Source: Microbispora triticiradicis (GTDB taxonomy: Bacteria; Actinomycetota; Actinomycetes; Streptosporangiales; Streptosporangiaceae). Taken from it: 38,774 nt of DNA. The position numbers and the translations under genes were made by a program. The notes beneath the pieces are model-generated. The model ran no database searches. It was not told the DNA's origin and saw only the letters and a program-made list of their open reading frames with translations. Shown piece after piece: positions 22,978 to 31,771 of the stretch (the first letter of the stretch is position 1; the number at the start of each line of letters is the position of its first letter). The stretch covers positions 1 through 38,774 of the forward strand of contig QFZU02000120.1 in the NCBI GenBank assembly GCA_003260025.2. Direction: 5' to 3'.

Positions 22978-23029
22978 TTGGTATGGCGTACGAAGTTGCC
23001 CTACCATACTCCGTATGGCATACGAAGAA
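22978..23029. promoter_or_regulatory. Exporter promoter and TetR operator region
   Basis: TTGGTA (22978-22983), 18 nt, TACCAT (23002-23007), then ATG 7 nt later: a leaderless rightward promoter. Overlapping it are GTATGGCGTACGAAG (22981) and GTATGGCATACGAAG (23013), a 32-bp-spaced direct repeat, and the inverted pair CCATAC-TCC-GTATGG (23003-23017). The second half-site lies over the start codon. Confidence 0.6.
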
Positions 23030-23842
23030 TTTGCCGGGAGAGCCGGCCCGTTGAGCGAGCCGGCGATCGAGGCCATCGACGTGCGGAAGCGCTACAAGGA
23101 CAAGACGGCCCTCGACGGCTTCTGCCTGCGGGTCAGGACCGGGACCGTGTGCGCCCTGCTGGGACCGAACGGTGCTGGAAAGACAACCGCCGTGCGGATC
23201 CTCACCACCCTGCTGCGGCCCGACGCCGGTCAGGTCCACGTCGCGGGATGCGATGTCCGCGCCGATCCCCGGGCGGCTCGCCACCGGATCGGCCTTGTCG
23301 GACAGAACGCCTCGGTCGACGAGATCCTCACCGGCCGGCAGAACCTGATCATGTTCGGCAAGCTGTGCCACCTGCCCACCCCGGCCGCCCGACGACGGGC
23401 GGACGAACTGCTCGAGCAGTTCGACCTGACCGAAGCCGCCGACAGATCGGTCGCCGGCTACTCCGGCGGCATGCGACGCCGGCTCGACCTGGCCGCCGGC
23501 CTCATCCTGTCCCCGCAGGTCCTGTTCTTGGACGAGCCCACCACCGGGCTGGACCCGCGGGCTCGCATGGACGTGTGGAGCACGATCAAGTCCATCGTCG
23601 GGACAGGAACGACCGCGCTGCTCACCACCCAGTACCTGGAGGAGGCCGACCAACTCGCCGATCAGATAGCCCTCATCGACGCCGGCCGCGTCGTCGCCGA
23701 GGGCACCCCTGGCGAGCTCAAGGCACAAGTCGGGCCGGACCGGGTCGAGACCGTCGTCCGCAAGCCCACCCTTGACGAGGTCTTCCTGCACCTCACCGGA
23801 CAGCCCACCACCACCCAGCAGATCCAGGAGCAGGCAGAATGA
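23015..23842 (+). CDS. DrrA-like ABC exporter ATPase
   Basis: 275 residues: Walker A GPNGAGKTT (about 50-58), Q-loop VGQNAS, signature YSGGMRRRLDLA (about 149-160), Walker B LFLDEPTTGLDPR (about 170-182), H-loop region LLTTQYLEEAD; the C-terminal TVVRKPTLDEVFLHLTG is characteristic of the DrrA (daunorubicin-resistance) type. It energises export through the permease encoded next. Start: ATG at 23015, leaderless; the frame open upstream to 22805 is a shadow of tetR. Its stop overlaps the next start (ATGA). Confidence 0.93.
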   Translation: MAYEEFAGRAGPLSEPAIEAIDVRKRYKDKTALDGFCLRVRTGTVCALLGPNGAGKTTAVRILTTLLRPDAGQVHVAGCDVRADPRAARHRIGLVGQNASVDEILTGRQNLIMFGKLCHLPTPAARRRADELLEQFDLTEAADRSVAGYSGGMRRRLDLAAGLILSPQVLFLDEPTTGLDPRARMDVWSTIKSIVGTGTTALLTTQYLEEADQLADQIALIDAGRVVAEGTPGELKAQVGPDRVETVVRKPTLDEVFLHLTGQPTTTQQIQEQAE

Positions 23843-24651
23843 CCACGCCGAGCACCCGTCAACCCCGGCCGCATGCCGACGTCTTGCGTGACACCGCCAC
23901 GCTGACCGGCCGGATCCTCCGGCACTGGCGTGGGCGGCCCGTCTCGATCCTCCTCGGGCTGCTCTTCCCGGTCCTGATGGTGGTGATGTTCGGCTACATC
24001 TTCGGCGGAGCGATGGCCGCCCCCGGCGGGAAGTACATGGACTTCCTCATCCCCGGCATGCTCGCCATGACCATGCTGTTCGGCCTTGAGTCCATGGTCG
24101 TGTCCGTGACCAACGACACCGCCAAGGGCATCACCGAACGCATCCGCTCGATGCCGATCACCACGACCGCCGTGCTCGCCGGCCGCAGCGCCGCCGACAT
24201 CCTCAACTCCGTCGTCGGCCTAGCCATCATGATCGCTACCGGCCTTCTTGTGGGCTGGGCTCCCAACCGGAGCCTCCTGCAGGCCCTTGCCTCCGTGGGG
24301 CTGCTTCTGTGGCTGCGCTTCGCGTTCACCTGGGTCGGTATCTACCTCGGGCTCCTGCTGAAGACTCCGGAGTCGGCCGTCGCCGTGCAGGTCCTGGTCT
24401 GGCCGGTCGGGTTTCTCTCCAGCGCGTTCGTCTCACCCGACACGATGCCGGCCTGGCTTGACGCGATCGCGACCTGGAACCCTCTGTCCGCCACCGCCAC
24501 CGCAATCCGGGAGCTGTTCGGCAACCCGAGTTGGAACGCGGGCGGCTGGGCCAATCAGCACTCGATCATGCTCGCCTTGGCCTGGCCGGCTGTGCTCACG
24601 GTGATCTTCCTGCCCCTCGCCGTGCGGCAATATCGCGCCCTCGCCGCATGA
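23839..24651 (+). CDS. DrrB-like ABC-2 permease
   Basis: 270 residues with six hydrophobic spans and the ABC-2 motif: a short cytosolic N-terminus, FPVLMVVMFGYIFGGAM, LIPGMLAMTMLFGLES, the ERIRSMPI coupling segment and WNPLSATATAIRELFG near the C-terminus. It forms the membrane half of the DrrAB-type exporter. Start: ATG at 23839 overlapping the ATPase stop, so the two are coupled. The substrate is probably a hydrophobic antibiotic-like compound, but no biosynthetic genes are in the window. Confidence 0.92.
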   Translation: MTTPSTRQPRPHADVLRDTATLTGRILRHWRGRPVSILLGLLFPVLMVVMFGYIFGGAMAAPGGKYMDFLIPGMLAMTMLFGLESMVVSVTNDTAKGITERIRSMPITTTAVLAGRSAADILNSVVGLAIMIATGLLVGWAPNRSLLQALASVGLLLWLRFAFTWVGIYLGLLLKTPESAVAVQVLVWPVGFLSSAFVSPDTMPAWLDAIATWNPLSATATAIRELFGNPSWNAGGWANQHSIMLALAWPAVLTVIFLPLAVRQYRALAA

Positions 24652-24721
24652 TCTGGGCGGCGACTCAACGGTGAGAGCGTCCAGCGTGTGACCAGTACCC
24701 GCCGACGCGGACCGGGGCGAC

Positions 24722-24838
24722 TTCAAGGTCGCCCGTCTGGTGATCGTCGCCCGATATCCGGATCGACAGCGACTACCCATCGTGACGCTGAACAGAGATG
24801 ACGTTCTGTTCGTGATCACGGAGTTTCCACGCTGCCAA
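24722..24838 (+). repeat. IS-end-like direct repeat, copy B
   Basis: Same sequence as 21934-22053 at moderate identity, here followed 22 nt later by a transposase start, which suggests that it is the left end of an ISAs1-type element. Confidence 0.65.
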
Positions 24839-24860
24839 GATCGCCACAAGAAGGTCATCG

Positions 24861-25171
24861 GTGCCAGTCTCGCATGCCCCATCGCCGTTGCTGGAGATGC
24901 TGGCGGGCATCACCGATCCGCGTGACCGGCGGGGGATCCGGCATCCGCTGCCGGCGGTATTGGGAGTCGCGGTGGTGGCGACGCTGGCCGGGGCGGCCAA
25001 CTACCGGGAGCTTGGGTCGGTCGCGGCCGATCTGCCGCAGCGGCTGCTGCACATACTGGGAGCCGCTGGGATCAGGCCCGCCATCGGCTGGCGGCACCGA
25101 GCGCGGGAACGCTGCGGCGGGTGCTGATCGGGCTGGACGCCGACGAGCTGGACACGGCCGTGGGGTCATGA
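24861..25171 (+). pseudogene. ISAs1-type transposase, N-terminal fragment with frameshift
   Basis: GTG at 24861 begins PVSHAPSPLLEMLAGITDPR, then DRRGIRHPLPAVLGVAVVAT and LAGAANYRELGSVAADLPQRLL: the DDE_Tnp_1-associated N-terminal domain of ISAs1-family transposases. Around 25075 the frame shifts; the following frame reads LAAPSAGTLRRVLIGLDADELDTAVGS, then stops at 25169-25171. The catalytic DDE domain and the right end of the element are missing, so it cannot transpose by itself. Confidence 0.8.
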
Positions 25172-25370
25172 ACTGGGGCATTGAGAACCTCACCACCGGC
25201 CCCGCGTCGACGCCGGGCAGGCCCATGCCCGGCGAGATGACGAGCCGCCGCGGCGGCGTGGTGGTCACCTGGGGCAAGGACAGGACCGGCTCCCGCATCG
25301 CCCCGGTCCAACCGGCGTCCACAGCGTGATCTTCGCAGGTCGTTTACGGCCTGATATGTCCAGGCTCGGG

Positions 25371-25376
25371 TAGGTT
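25371..25376 (+). promoter_or_regulatory. Leaderless -10 of the RNB ribonuclease gene
   Basis: TAGGTT, 6 nt before the GTG start at 25383. Confidence 0.5.
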
Positions 25377-25382
25377 GATCGC

Positions 25383-26810
25383 GTGCCGTACACGACGATC
25401 CGCCTCCGGGACACCGCGAACGGCCTCCGGGACGGGTTCGCCCGCATCCGCAGTGACTTCCACCTCCCGGACGGCTTCCCCGAACCTGTGCAGGAGGAGG
25501 CCGAGCGGGCCGCGAAGGCTCCGGCCGTACCCCCCGAGGACCACACCGGCCTGCCGCTGGTGACGATCGACCCGCCTGGGTCGATGGACCTCGACCAGGC
25601 GCTGTGCATCGAGCGGCGCGGGCCGGGCTACCGCGTCTGGTACGCGATCGCCGACGTCGGGGCGTTCGTCCGGCCGGAGGGGGCGATCGACGGCGAGGCG
25701 CGGAGCCGCGGCGAGACCGTCTACATGGCCGACGGCCGGGTGCCGCTGCATCCCCCGGTCCTGTCGGAGGGCGCGGCCAGCCTGCTCCCCGGGCAGACCC
25801 GTCCCGCCGTGCTGTGGCGGCTCGACCTCGACGCGGCAGGCGAGATCGAGGCCGTCGACCTGCGCAGGGCGCTGGTCCGCAGCCGCGATCGGCTCGACTA
25901 CGAGACGGTCCAGGCCGCCGTGGACGTCGGGCGGGCTGAGGGCACGCTCGCCCTGCTCGCCGAGGTGGGGCCGCTGCGCCTGGAACGGGAGCGGGCCAGG
26001 GGCGGGCTGTCGCTGCCGACGCCCGACCAGGAGGTGGTGACCGACGGCGCCGGCGGCTACCGGCTGGAGTTCCGCGGCAACCAGCCCTGCGAGGCGTGGA
26101 ACGCGCAGATCTCCCTGCTCACCGGCATCGCCGCCGCGCAGATCATGCTGGAGGCGGGCGTCGGCGTGCTGCGGGTGCTCCCCCAGGCAGGCCCCGAGGA
26201 CGTCGTCAAGGTCCGCCGGGTGGCCGCCGCGCTCGGGGTGCCCTGGCCGGACGGCGCGACGTACGCCGACGTCGTGCACGGCCTCGATCCCGCGCTCCCC
26301 GGGCACGCCGCGTTCCTGCACGAGTCGACCGTGCTGCTGCGCGGCGCGGCCTACACCGCCTTCGACGGCAGCCTGCCCGAGCAGTCGCTGCACGCCGCCG
26401 TCGGCGCGCCGTACGCGCACGTGACCGCGCCGCTGCGGCGGCTCGTCGACCGGTACGGCACGGAGGTCTGCCTGGCGGCGACGGCGGGCCTGCCGGTCCC
26501 CGAGGATGTCGCGCGGGCGCTGCCCGACCTGCCCGGGCGGATGGCCGAGGGCGGCAGACGGGCCGCGGCGGTCGAGCGGGCCTGCGTCGACCTCGTCGAG
26601 GCGGCCGTGCTGCGGCCCCGGATCGGCCAGGTCTTCGAGGCGGTCGTCATCGACGTCGCCGACGGCAAAGCGGGCGGGCAGGTCCAGGTGGCCGACCCGG
26701 CCGTCATCGCGCGCTGCGACGGCGACCGGCTTCCGCTCGGCGAGCGCATCCCCGTACGGCTCACCCGCGCCGACCCCGCCACCCGAGAGGTCCGCTTCAC
26801 CGCTGCCTGA
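25383..26810 (+). CDS. RNB-domain (RNase II/R-type) ribonuclease
   Basis: 475 residues. The RNB catalytic domain spans about 50-385: the Asp cluster is in TIDPPGSMDLDQALCIE (Asp63, Asp69, Asp71), with VWYAIADVGAFV after it, and the basic HVTAPLRRLVDRYG motif near 340-353. A short S1-like OB domain may form the C-terminus (about 415-475). There are no N-terminal cold-shock domains, so it is shorter than classical RNase R; this compact form is widespread in actinomycetes. It should degrade RNA 3' to 5' with Mg. Start: leaderless GTG at 25383. Confidence 0.9.
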   Translation: MPYTTIRLRDTANGLRDGFARIRSDFHLPDGFPEPVQEEAERAAKAPAVPPEDHTGLPLVTIDPPGSMDLDQALCIERRGPGYRVWYAIADVGAFVRPEGAIDGEARSRGETVYMADGRVPLHPPVLSEGAASLLPGQTRPAVLWRLDLDAAGEIEAVDLRRALVRSRDRLDYETVQAAVDVGRAEGTLALLAEVGPLRLERERARGGLSLPTPDQEVVTDGAGGYRLEFRGNQPCEAWNAQISLLTGIAAAQIMLEAGVGVLRVLPQAGPEDVVKVRRVAAALGVPWPDGATYADVVHGLDPALPGHAAFLHESTVLLRGAAYTAFDGSLPEQSLHAAVGAPYAHVTAPLRRLVDRYGTEVCLAATAGLPVPEDVARALPDLPGRMAEGGRRAAAVERACVDLVEAAVLRPRIGQVFEAVVIDVADGKAGGQVQVADPAVIARCDGDRLPLGERIPVRLTRADPATREVRFTAA

Positions 26811-26896
26811 CCGGAGGCGGGGGTAATCCGGCGATTTGCCGCCTGCGAGGGGCGGCCGTCGTTATCCTGCCGACGCAGGCCACCGGCGGAGGGCAC

Positions 26897-27376
26897 ATGA
26901 CGACGGACGGCTCCGCGCCCGAAGCGGGCCGCGGCCCCCGCCCCTGGGGCGAATACGCGCTCATGGTCGCCGGTCTCGCGGTCCTGTGGGGCGTCACCCA
27001 GTGGCTGAAGGAGAACTGCGAGCCGCCGGACACCGTGTGGGCGGCCGGGATCGTCGCCACCGCGCGGTTCTTCGCCGCCGATCCCCTGCGGGCTCTCGGG
27101 TACGCGGCCGAGGGCCTCCGGATGACCGCCGCGCCGGCCCTGCTGTACGTCTGCCAGGACCTGCGGGCCAGCCGGCCGCTGCGGCAGTACCTCGCGCTGT
27201 CCCTGACGCTGCTCGGCCTGGCGCTGCTCACCATGGTGTGCGGCGTGCTGATCCAGCCGGCCTCCGCCTTCTCCTACCTGTTCACGGGCCTGTTGCTCGG
27301 CACCGGCCTGACCGGCGCCGCGGGGCTCGTCCACGTGGGGTTCGCGTGGTACGCGGACCGGAAGGCGGGCCGCTGA
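26897..27376 (+). CDS. Small integral membrane protein, unknown
   Basis: 159 residues with about three or four hydrophobic segments (about 20-36, 60-85 amphipathic, 95-118, 122-150) and a short polar N-terminus. Start: ATG at 26897 with GGAGGG three nt before it. I do not recognise the family. It follows the ribonuclease by about 85 nt on the same strand and may be co-transcribed. Confidence 0.65.
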   Translation: MTTDGSAPEAGRGPRPWGEYALMVAGLAVLWGVTQWLKENCEPPDTVWAAGIVATARFFAADPLRALGYAAEGLRMTAAPALLYVCQDLRASRPLRQYLALSLTLLGLALLTMVCGVLIQPASAFSYLFTGLLLGTGLTGAAGLVHVGFAWYADRKAGR

Positions 27377-27468
27377 GGACGGACCGGAAGCCGCCGCCGT
27401 GGCATACGCCCGCCGGCCCCGGTCCGTCCCCCGGCAAAGGCCGCGAGTGCGGCGAGGGACCGGCCGCG

Positions 27469-28440
27469 TCAGGCCTCACGGGCGAGGGGATCGGCCCCGT
27501 CACCCGCTGGGCGCGCCGCCCGTCGTCCCAGGATCGCCAGGATCGCCGTCAGCGCCAGAACCTTCAGCAGGGCGGTCAGCCACCCGTTCGCCGATGCCGT
27601 CGTGGAGGTTGACCACGTCAGCTGGACCACGAACGGGATGGCGAGCACTGCTACGGCGCGGCGGCCGGCCGGCCGGCGAAGCGCCAGGCCCGCTGCGATG
27701 ACCGCCAGGACGAGCAGTGACCCGCCGTCGGACAGGACGCCGGAGACGATCATCGACACCACAGGTGGGACCGGAGCCGCGGAGGACCAGACCGGCAGCA
27801 GCACGACGACGGCCATGAGGCTCCACGCCACGACGCGCCGGGCGCCGAGGAGGACGAGAGCGGTCCTGGGGGTGCGGGACAGGGTCAGTGCCACCGCCGC
27901 GGCGACCGCCAGGTAGAGCGAACTGTCGCTCCAGGGCCAGGCGGTGAGGGCGTGCGCTCCGCTGTACGGCACCTGGATGGTCGCCCAGTTCCACGCGATA
28001 GTCGCCGCGGCCCACCACGACGCCGCGGCGGCCACCATGCGGACGTTCATCGCGGCCGCACCGAGAGCCACGGCGGCGGGCAGCACCGGCGTCACGGTCG
28101 TCACGAGCGGCAGCAGCACCTCCGGGGCCTGCGGCGGAGACATGACCAGCCCGTACGCGAGTCGCGTCAGCGGGCGGAGCAGCACCAGCAGGGCGCCGAC
28201 GACCCCCGCGACCGCGAGAGCGTCCTGCCAAGGGCTTCCCGCGACGCGGCGCACGGCCCGCCGGGCGTGCAGGCGGAGCGCACCGAGCAGGAGATCGGCG
28301 GACTCCCAGGGCCCGGGGCGGGAGCAGCCGGAGTCCGCCCCCGCGAGCAGCACTCCGATCATCTCCTCCTCGTGGACCACCCGGTGATCCCGCGGATACC
28401 AGGCCAGCAACCGCCTGTATCGCCTTTCCAGCCCGTTCAT
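27469..28440 (-). CDS. PadR-linked multi-pass membrane protein, unknown
   Basis: 323 residues. A cytosolic N-terminus, MNGLERRYRRLLAWYPRDHR followed by HEEEMIGVLLAGA, is typical of membrane proteins encoded next to PadR regulators in actinomycetes; then about eight hydrophobic segments. Start: ATG at 28440 with a GAGGGGG-type ribosome binding site. It lies 85 nt downstream of the PadR gene on the same strand, so it is likely its regulatory target and operon partner. Function unknown; transport or signalling by inference only. Confidence 0.75.
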   Translation of the reverse strand: MNGLERRYRRLLAWYPRDHRVVHEEEMIGVLLAGADSGCSRPGPWESADLLLGALRLHARRAVRRVAGSPWQDALAVAGVVGALLVLLRPLTRLAYGLVMSPPQAPEVLLPLVTTVTPVLPAAVALGAAAMNVRMVAAAASWWAAATIAWNWATIQVPYSGAHALTAWPWSDSSLYLAVAAAVALTLSRTPRTALVLLGARRVVAWSLMAVVVLLPVWSSAAPVPPVVSMIVSGVLSDGGSLLVLAVIAAGLALRRPAGRRAVAVLAIPFVVQLTWSTSTTASANGWLTALLKVLALTAILAILGRRAARPAGDGADPLAREA

Positions 28441-28525
28441 GCCACCCCCTCGCCTCGCGAGCCCAGGGCTCGCCGCAGCCCCACGCGGTGATCATCGATC
28501 GTGCCGGGCGCGCCGGCTCGCGCGC

Positions 28526-28879
28526 TCATGCCAACCCTCCAGCCAGACCGGGAAGGTCAGGAAGCCCGGACAACCGGGACATCGCGGCCTCGCTGTGCCT
28601 GCGCATCCGCTCGGCCTCGGCAGCCAGGCGCCGAGCGCCCTGCCCGGTGATGCGGTAGTAGCGACGTGCCCTGCCGTCGACGATCTCCTCCCGGTCGGCC
28701 TCGACCAGGCCTTCCTCGCCAAGCCGGTCCAGGGCCGCGTACAGGGTGCCCGCGCGCAGCCGGCTACGGCCGTCCGAGATGCGCTGGACATCGGTGATGA
28801 TGCCGTATCCATGCTGGGGCCCGGCCGCGAGCGCGGTCAGGATCAGGAACGTCGGCTCCTGCATCGATCTGCTGCTCAT
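28526..28879 (-). CDS. PadR-family transcriptional regulator
   Basis: 117 residues: winged HTH with QEPTFLILTALAAGPQHGYG (about 6-25), then the GTLYAALDRLGEEGLVE recognition region and GRARRYYRITGQGARRL, the PadR signature, and a short C-terminal dimerisation helix. Start: ATG at 28879, 6 nt after TATGCT (leaderless). The promoter is covered by a 20-bp imperfect palindrome, suggesting autorepression. The downstream membrane protein gene is the probable partner. Confidence 0.92.
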   Translation of the reverse strand: MSSRSMQEPTFLILTALAAGPQHGYGIITDVQRISDGRSRLRAGTLYAALDRLGEEGLVEADREEIVDGRARRYYRITGQGARRLAAEAERMRRHSEAAMSRLSGLPDLPGLAGGLA

Positions 28880-28880
28880 G

Positions 28881-28900
28881 TCATCAGCATATACCGATGA
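28881..28900. promoter_or_regulatory. PadR operator/promoter
   Basis: TCATCAGCATATACCGATGA, an imperfect palindrome centred on ATAT with TCATC/GATGA ends; it contains the minus-strand -10 TATGCT (28886-28891) 6 nt before the padR ATG. Confidence 0.55.
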
Positions 28901-28914
28901 TCAGACTATTGGCC

Positions 28915-28956
28915 CCGCCGTTCCTCCGTACGGCTCACCCTGTACGGAGGAGGCGG
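28915..28956 (-). terminator. Terminator hairpin after helY
   Basis: CCTCCGTAC (28923-28931) and GTACGGAGG (28942-28950), perfect 9-bp arms with a 10-nt loop, extended by CCGCC/GGCGG outer pairing. It starts right after the helY stop (28958-28960) and separates it from padR. Confidence 0.7.
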
Positions 28957-28957
28957 G

Positions 28958-31675
28958 TCAGCTCACCGAGGAGTAGGCGACGACTCCGCGGCGCATGGCG
29001 TCGACGGCCTTGCCGGCGTTCTCCGCGACCTTGCCGCCCCTCGGCGCGGCCTCCCTGATCTGCCCGAGCAGGTCGAGCAGCTGCTTGATCCAGCGGACGA
29101 AGTCGCCCGCCGCGAGGTCGCAGTCGGTCAGCACGGCGTCGAGGCTGTGGCCCTTGGCCCATCGGAAGGCCGCCCAGGCGAAGCCGACGTCGGGCTCGCG
29201 GACGAACGACAGGCCGTGGTCCTGTTCGATGCCCTCCAGCTCGCCGAACAGGCGCACCATCTCCGCGAGCGCGTCCCTGGCGGCGCCTGCCGGGATCTTG
29301 GGACTGCGCATGTCGTCGGACTGACGCGACTCGTAGACCAGCGCCGACACGCAGGCGGCGAGCTCGGCGGGGTCGAGCCGGTCCCACACGCCCGCCCGCA
29401 GGCACTCGGAGGTGAGCAGGTCGAGCTCGGTGTAGAGGGAGGCGAGCCTGCGGCCCTCCTGGGTGACGGTCTCGCCCTCCAGGTAGCCGAGCTGGTCAAG
29501 CACCCCGCAGACCCGGTCGAAGGTCCGCGCGATGACGTGGGAGCGCCCCTCGACCCGGCGGCGCAGGCCCTCGGTCTCGCGGAGCAGCTTGTAGTAGCGC
29601 TCGGCCCACCGGGCGTGGTCCTCGCGCTGGTCGCAGCCGTGACAGGGGTGCTGCCGCAGCTCGCGGCGCAGCCGGAGGATCTCCTCGTCCTCCGCTGCGT
29701 GGTCACGCGCCCGGGGCGGCTTGCCGAGGTCGCGGTCGCCCAGCTTCGCGTGCACGGTCGAGACGAGGTTCGCCCGTTCCTTGGGCGAGCGGGGGTTGAA
29801 GCCCTTGGGAATCCTGATCTTGTCGACCGGCTCCACCGGCACCGGGAAGTCGGCCGCCGACAGCCGCTTCACCTGCTTGCCGATCGTCAGCACGAGCGGC
29901 GCCGGCCCCTCGTGGCCCCGGGCGTTGGTGCCCGGGTCGAGCACGACCGCGATGCCCGCGCGCCGCCCGCCCGGCACCCGGATGACGTCCCCGGGCTTGA
30001 GCTCCTCAAGCGACTGCACGGCCTGGGCCCGCCGGGCCGCGCCCCGCTGGCGCGACAGCTCCGCCTCGCGGTCCGACAGTTTCCTGCGCATCGCCGCGTA
30101 CTCCTGGAAGTCGCCGAGGTGGCAGGTCATCGCCTCGGAGTAGCCCTCCAGGGCATGCTCCGCCTTGCGGAGCTGGCGGGCCAGCCCGACCACCGCCCGG
30201 TCGGCCTGGAACTGGGCGAAGGAGTCCTCCAGCAGCGTGCGCGCCCGCTCCCGGCCGACCTGCCCCACGAGGTTGACCGCCATGTTGTACGACGGCTTGA
30301 AGCTGGAGCGCAGCGGATAGGTGCGGGTGCCCGCGAGGCCGGCGACCGCGAGGGGGTCCATCCCCGGCTGCCAGACCACCACCGCGTGGCCCTCGATGTC
30401 GATGCCGCGCCGCCCGGCCCGTCCGGTGAGCTGGGTGTACTCCCCCGGGGTGAGGTCGGCGTGGGTCTCGCCGTTCCACTTGTCCAGCTTCTCGATGACC
30501 ACCGACCTGGCCGGCATGTTGATGCCGAGCGCCAGCGTCTCGGTCGCGAAGACCGCCTTCACCAGGCCCTTGGTGAACAGCTCCTCGACGACCTCCTTGA
30601 ACGCGGGCAGCATGCCCGCGTGATGTGCCGCGAGGCCGCGCTCCAGGCAGTCGCGCCATTCGAGGTAGCCGAGCACCGCGAGGTCCTCGTCGGGCAGGTG
30701 GGCCGTGCGCTCGTCCACGATCTGGCGGATCTCGTGGCTCTCGGTCTGGGTGGTGAGGCGCAGCCCGGAGTAGAGACACTGCATGACCGCGGCGTCGCAG
30801 CCGTTGCGGGAGAAGATGAAGGTGATCGCCGGAAGCAGGCCCTCGGCGTCGAGCTTCTCGATCACGTCGGAGCGGCTCGGGGTCGTGCCCCGGCCGGGAC
30901 GCGAGTAGCCCCGCCTGCCCCGGGCCTGCGCCAGCCGCATCTCGTCGCGGGAGATCCGCATCAGGGACGGGTTCACCCGCAGGACGCCGTCGCCCTCGTT
31001 GACGAACAGGTCGTACATCCTGTTGCCGACCAGCATGTGCTGCCACAGCGGCACCGGCCGGTGCTCGTCGACGATGACCGTGGTGTCGCCGCGCACCTCG
31101 CCCAGCCACTCGCCGAACTCCTCGGCGTTGCTGACCGTCGCCGACAGGGCCACCACCCGCACCGACTCCGGCAGGTGGATGATGACCTCCTCCCAGACCG
31201 CGCCGCGGAACCGGTCGGCGAGGTAGTGGACCTCGTCCATCACGACGTACGCGAGGCCGGTCAGCGTGTTCGACCCCGCGTACAGCATGTTGCGCAGGAC
31301 CTCGGTGGTCATCACGACGATCGGGGCCTCGCCGTTGACGCTGTTGTCACCGGTGAGGAGACCGACCTTGCGCGCGCCGTACCGCCGGACCAGGTCGTTG
31401 TACTTCTGGTTGGACAACGCCTTGATGGGCGTGGTGTAGAAGCACTTGCGGCCCTGCTCCAGGGCCAGATGGACGGCGAACTCCCCCACCACCGTCTTGC
31501 CCGACCCGGTGGGCGCGGCCACCAGCACGCCGTCCCCCGCCTCCAGCGCCTGGCAGGCGTCGATCTGGAACTCGTCGAGCTCGAAGTCGTAAAGTTCGCG
31601 GAACGAGGCGAGAGCCGGGCCGGCACCGGACTGCCCCTCACGGAAAGCGGCGTAGCGTTCCGCTGGCGTACTCAT
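28958..31675 (-). CDS. helY: HelY, SKI2/Mtr4-like DEVH-box helicase
   Basis: 905 residues. Walker A APTGSGKT (54-61), TTPIKALSNQKYND, DEVH box (147-150, MDEVHYLADRFRG), SAT motif VVALSATVSN, and helicase-C motif QLTGRAGRRGID (about 415-425). The C-terminal ~450 residues include a KOW-like segment (GDVIRVPGGRRAG), a CHGCDQREDH motif and the DSHCT-type end. It resembles Rv2092c of M. tuberculosis; an RNA helicase role is inferred from Ski2/Mtr4. Start: ATG at 31675, 6 nt after TAGGGT, leaderless. It ends the paf-tat-helY block, separated from tatC by a lipid kinase gene. Confidence 0.93.
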   Translation of the reverse strand: MSTPAERYAAFREGQSGAGPALASFRELYDFELDEFQIDACQALEAGDGVLVAAPTGSGKTVVGEFAVHLALEQGRKCFYTTPIKALSNQKYNDLVRRYGARKVGLLTGDNSVNGEAPIVVMTTEVLRNMLYAGSNTLTGLAYVVMDEVHYLADRFRGAVWEEVIIHLPESVRVVALSATVSNAEEFGEWLGEVRGDTTVIVDEHRPVPLWQHMLVGNRMYDLFVNEGDGVLRVNPSLMRISRDEMRLAQARGRRGYSRPGRGTTPSRSDVIEKLDAEGLLPAITFIFSRNGCDAAVMQCLYSGLRLTTQTESHEIRQIVDERTAHLPDEDLAVLGYLEWRDCLERGLAAHHAGMLPAFKEVVEELFTKGLVKAVFATETLALGINMPARSVVIEKLDKWNGETHADLTPGEYTQLTGRAGRRGIDIEGHAVVVWQPGMDPLAVAGLAGTRTYPLRSSFKPSYNMAVNLVGQVGRERARTLLEDSFAQFQADRAVVGLARQLRKAEHALEGYSEAMTCHLGDFQEYAAMRRKLSDREAELSRQRGAARRAQAVQSLEELKPGDVIRVPGGRRAGIAVVLDPGTNARGHEGPAPLVLTIGKQVKRLSAADFPVPVEPVDKIRIPKGFNPRSPKERANLVSTVHAKLGDRDLGKPPRARDHAAEDEEILRLRRELRQHPCHGCDQREDHARWAERYYKLLRETEGLRRRVEGRSHVIARTFDRVCGVLDQLGYLEGETVTQEGRRLASLYTELDLLTSECLRAGVWDRLDPAELAACVSALVYESRQSDDMRSPKIPAGAARDALAEMVRLFGELEGIEQDHGLSFVREPDVGFAWAAFRWAKGHSLDAVLTDCDLAAGDFVRWIKQLLDLLGQIREAAPRGGKVAENAGKAVDAMRRGVVAYSSVS

Positions 31676-31681
31676 ACGTCA

Positions 31682-31687
31682 ACCCTA
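31682..31687 (-). promoter_or_regulatory. Leaderless -10 of helY
   Basis: TAGGGT on the minus strand, 6 nt before the ATG. Confidence 0.5.
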
Positions 31688-31771
31688 CCGATAACGGGAT
31701 TCCGGGCAGCCCTTCCCGCTTCACCGTCGGGGCGCTCGGACCTTCTCTTCTCATGCCCGCGGCGTATTCCT

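Larger units (their letters stand above)
24652..25382. other. IS scar between exporter and ribonuclease genes
   Basis: Contains repeat copy B (24722-24838), the frameshifted transposase fragment (24861-25171) and, from 25172 to 25345, sequence in which I find no supportable gene (open frames exist on both strands without ribosome binding site or recognisable motifs). Confidence 0.6.

Noticed and set aside
21934-24838. Intact composite transposon
   Set aside because: Only one side has transposase sequence, it is frameshifted, and neither side has a complete element; kept only as a scar hypothesis.
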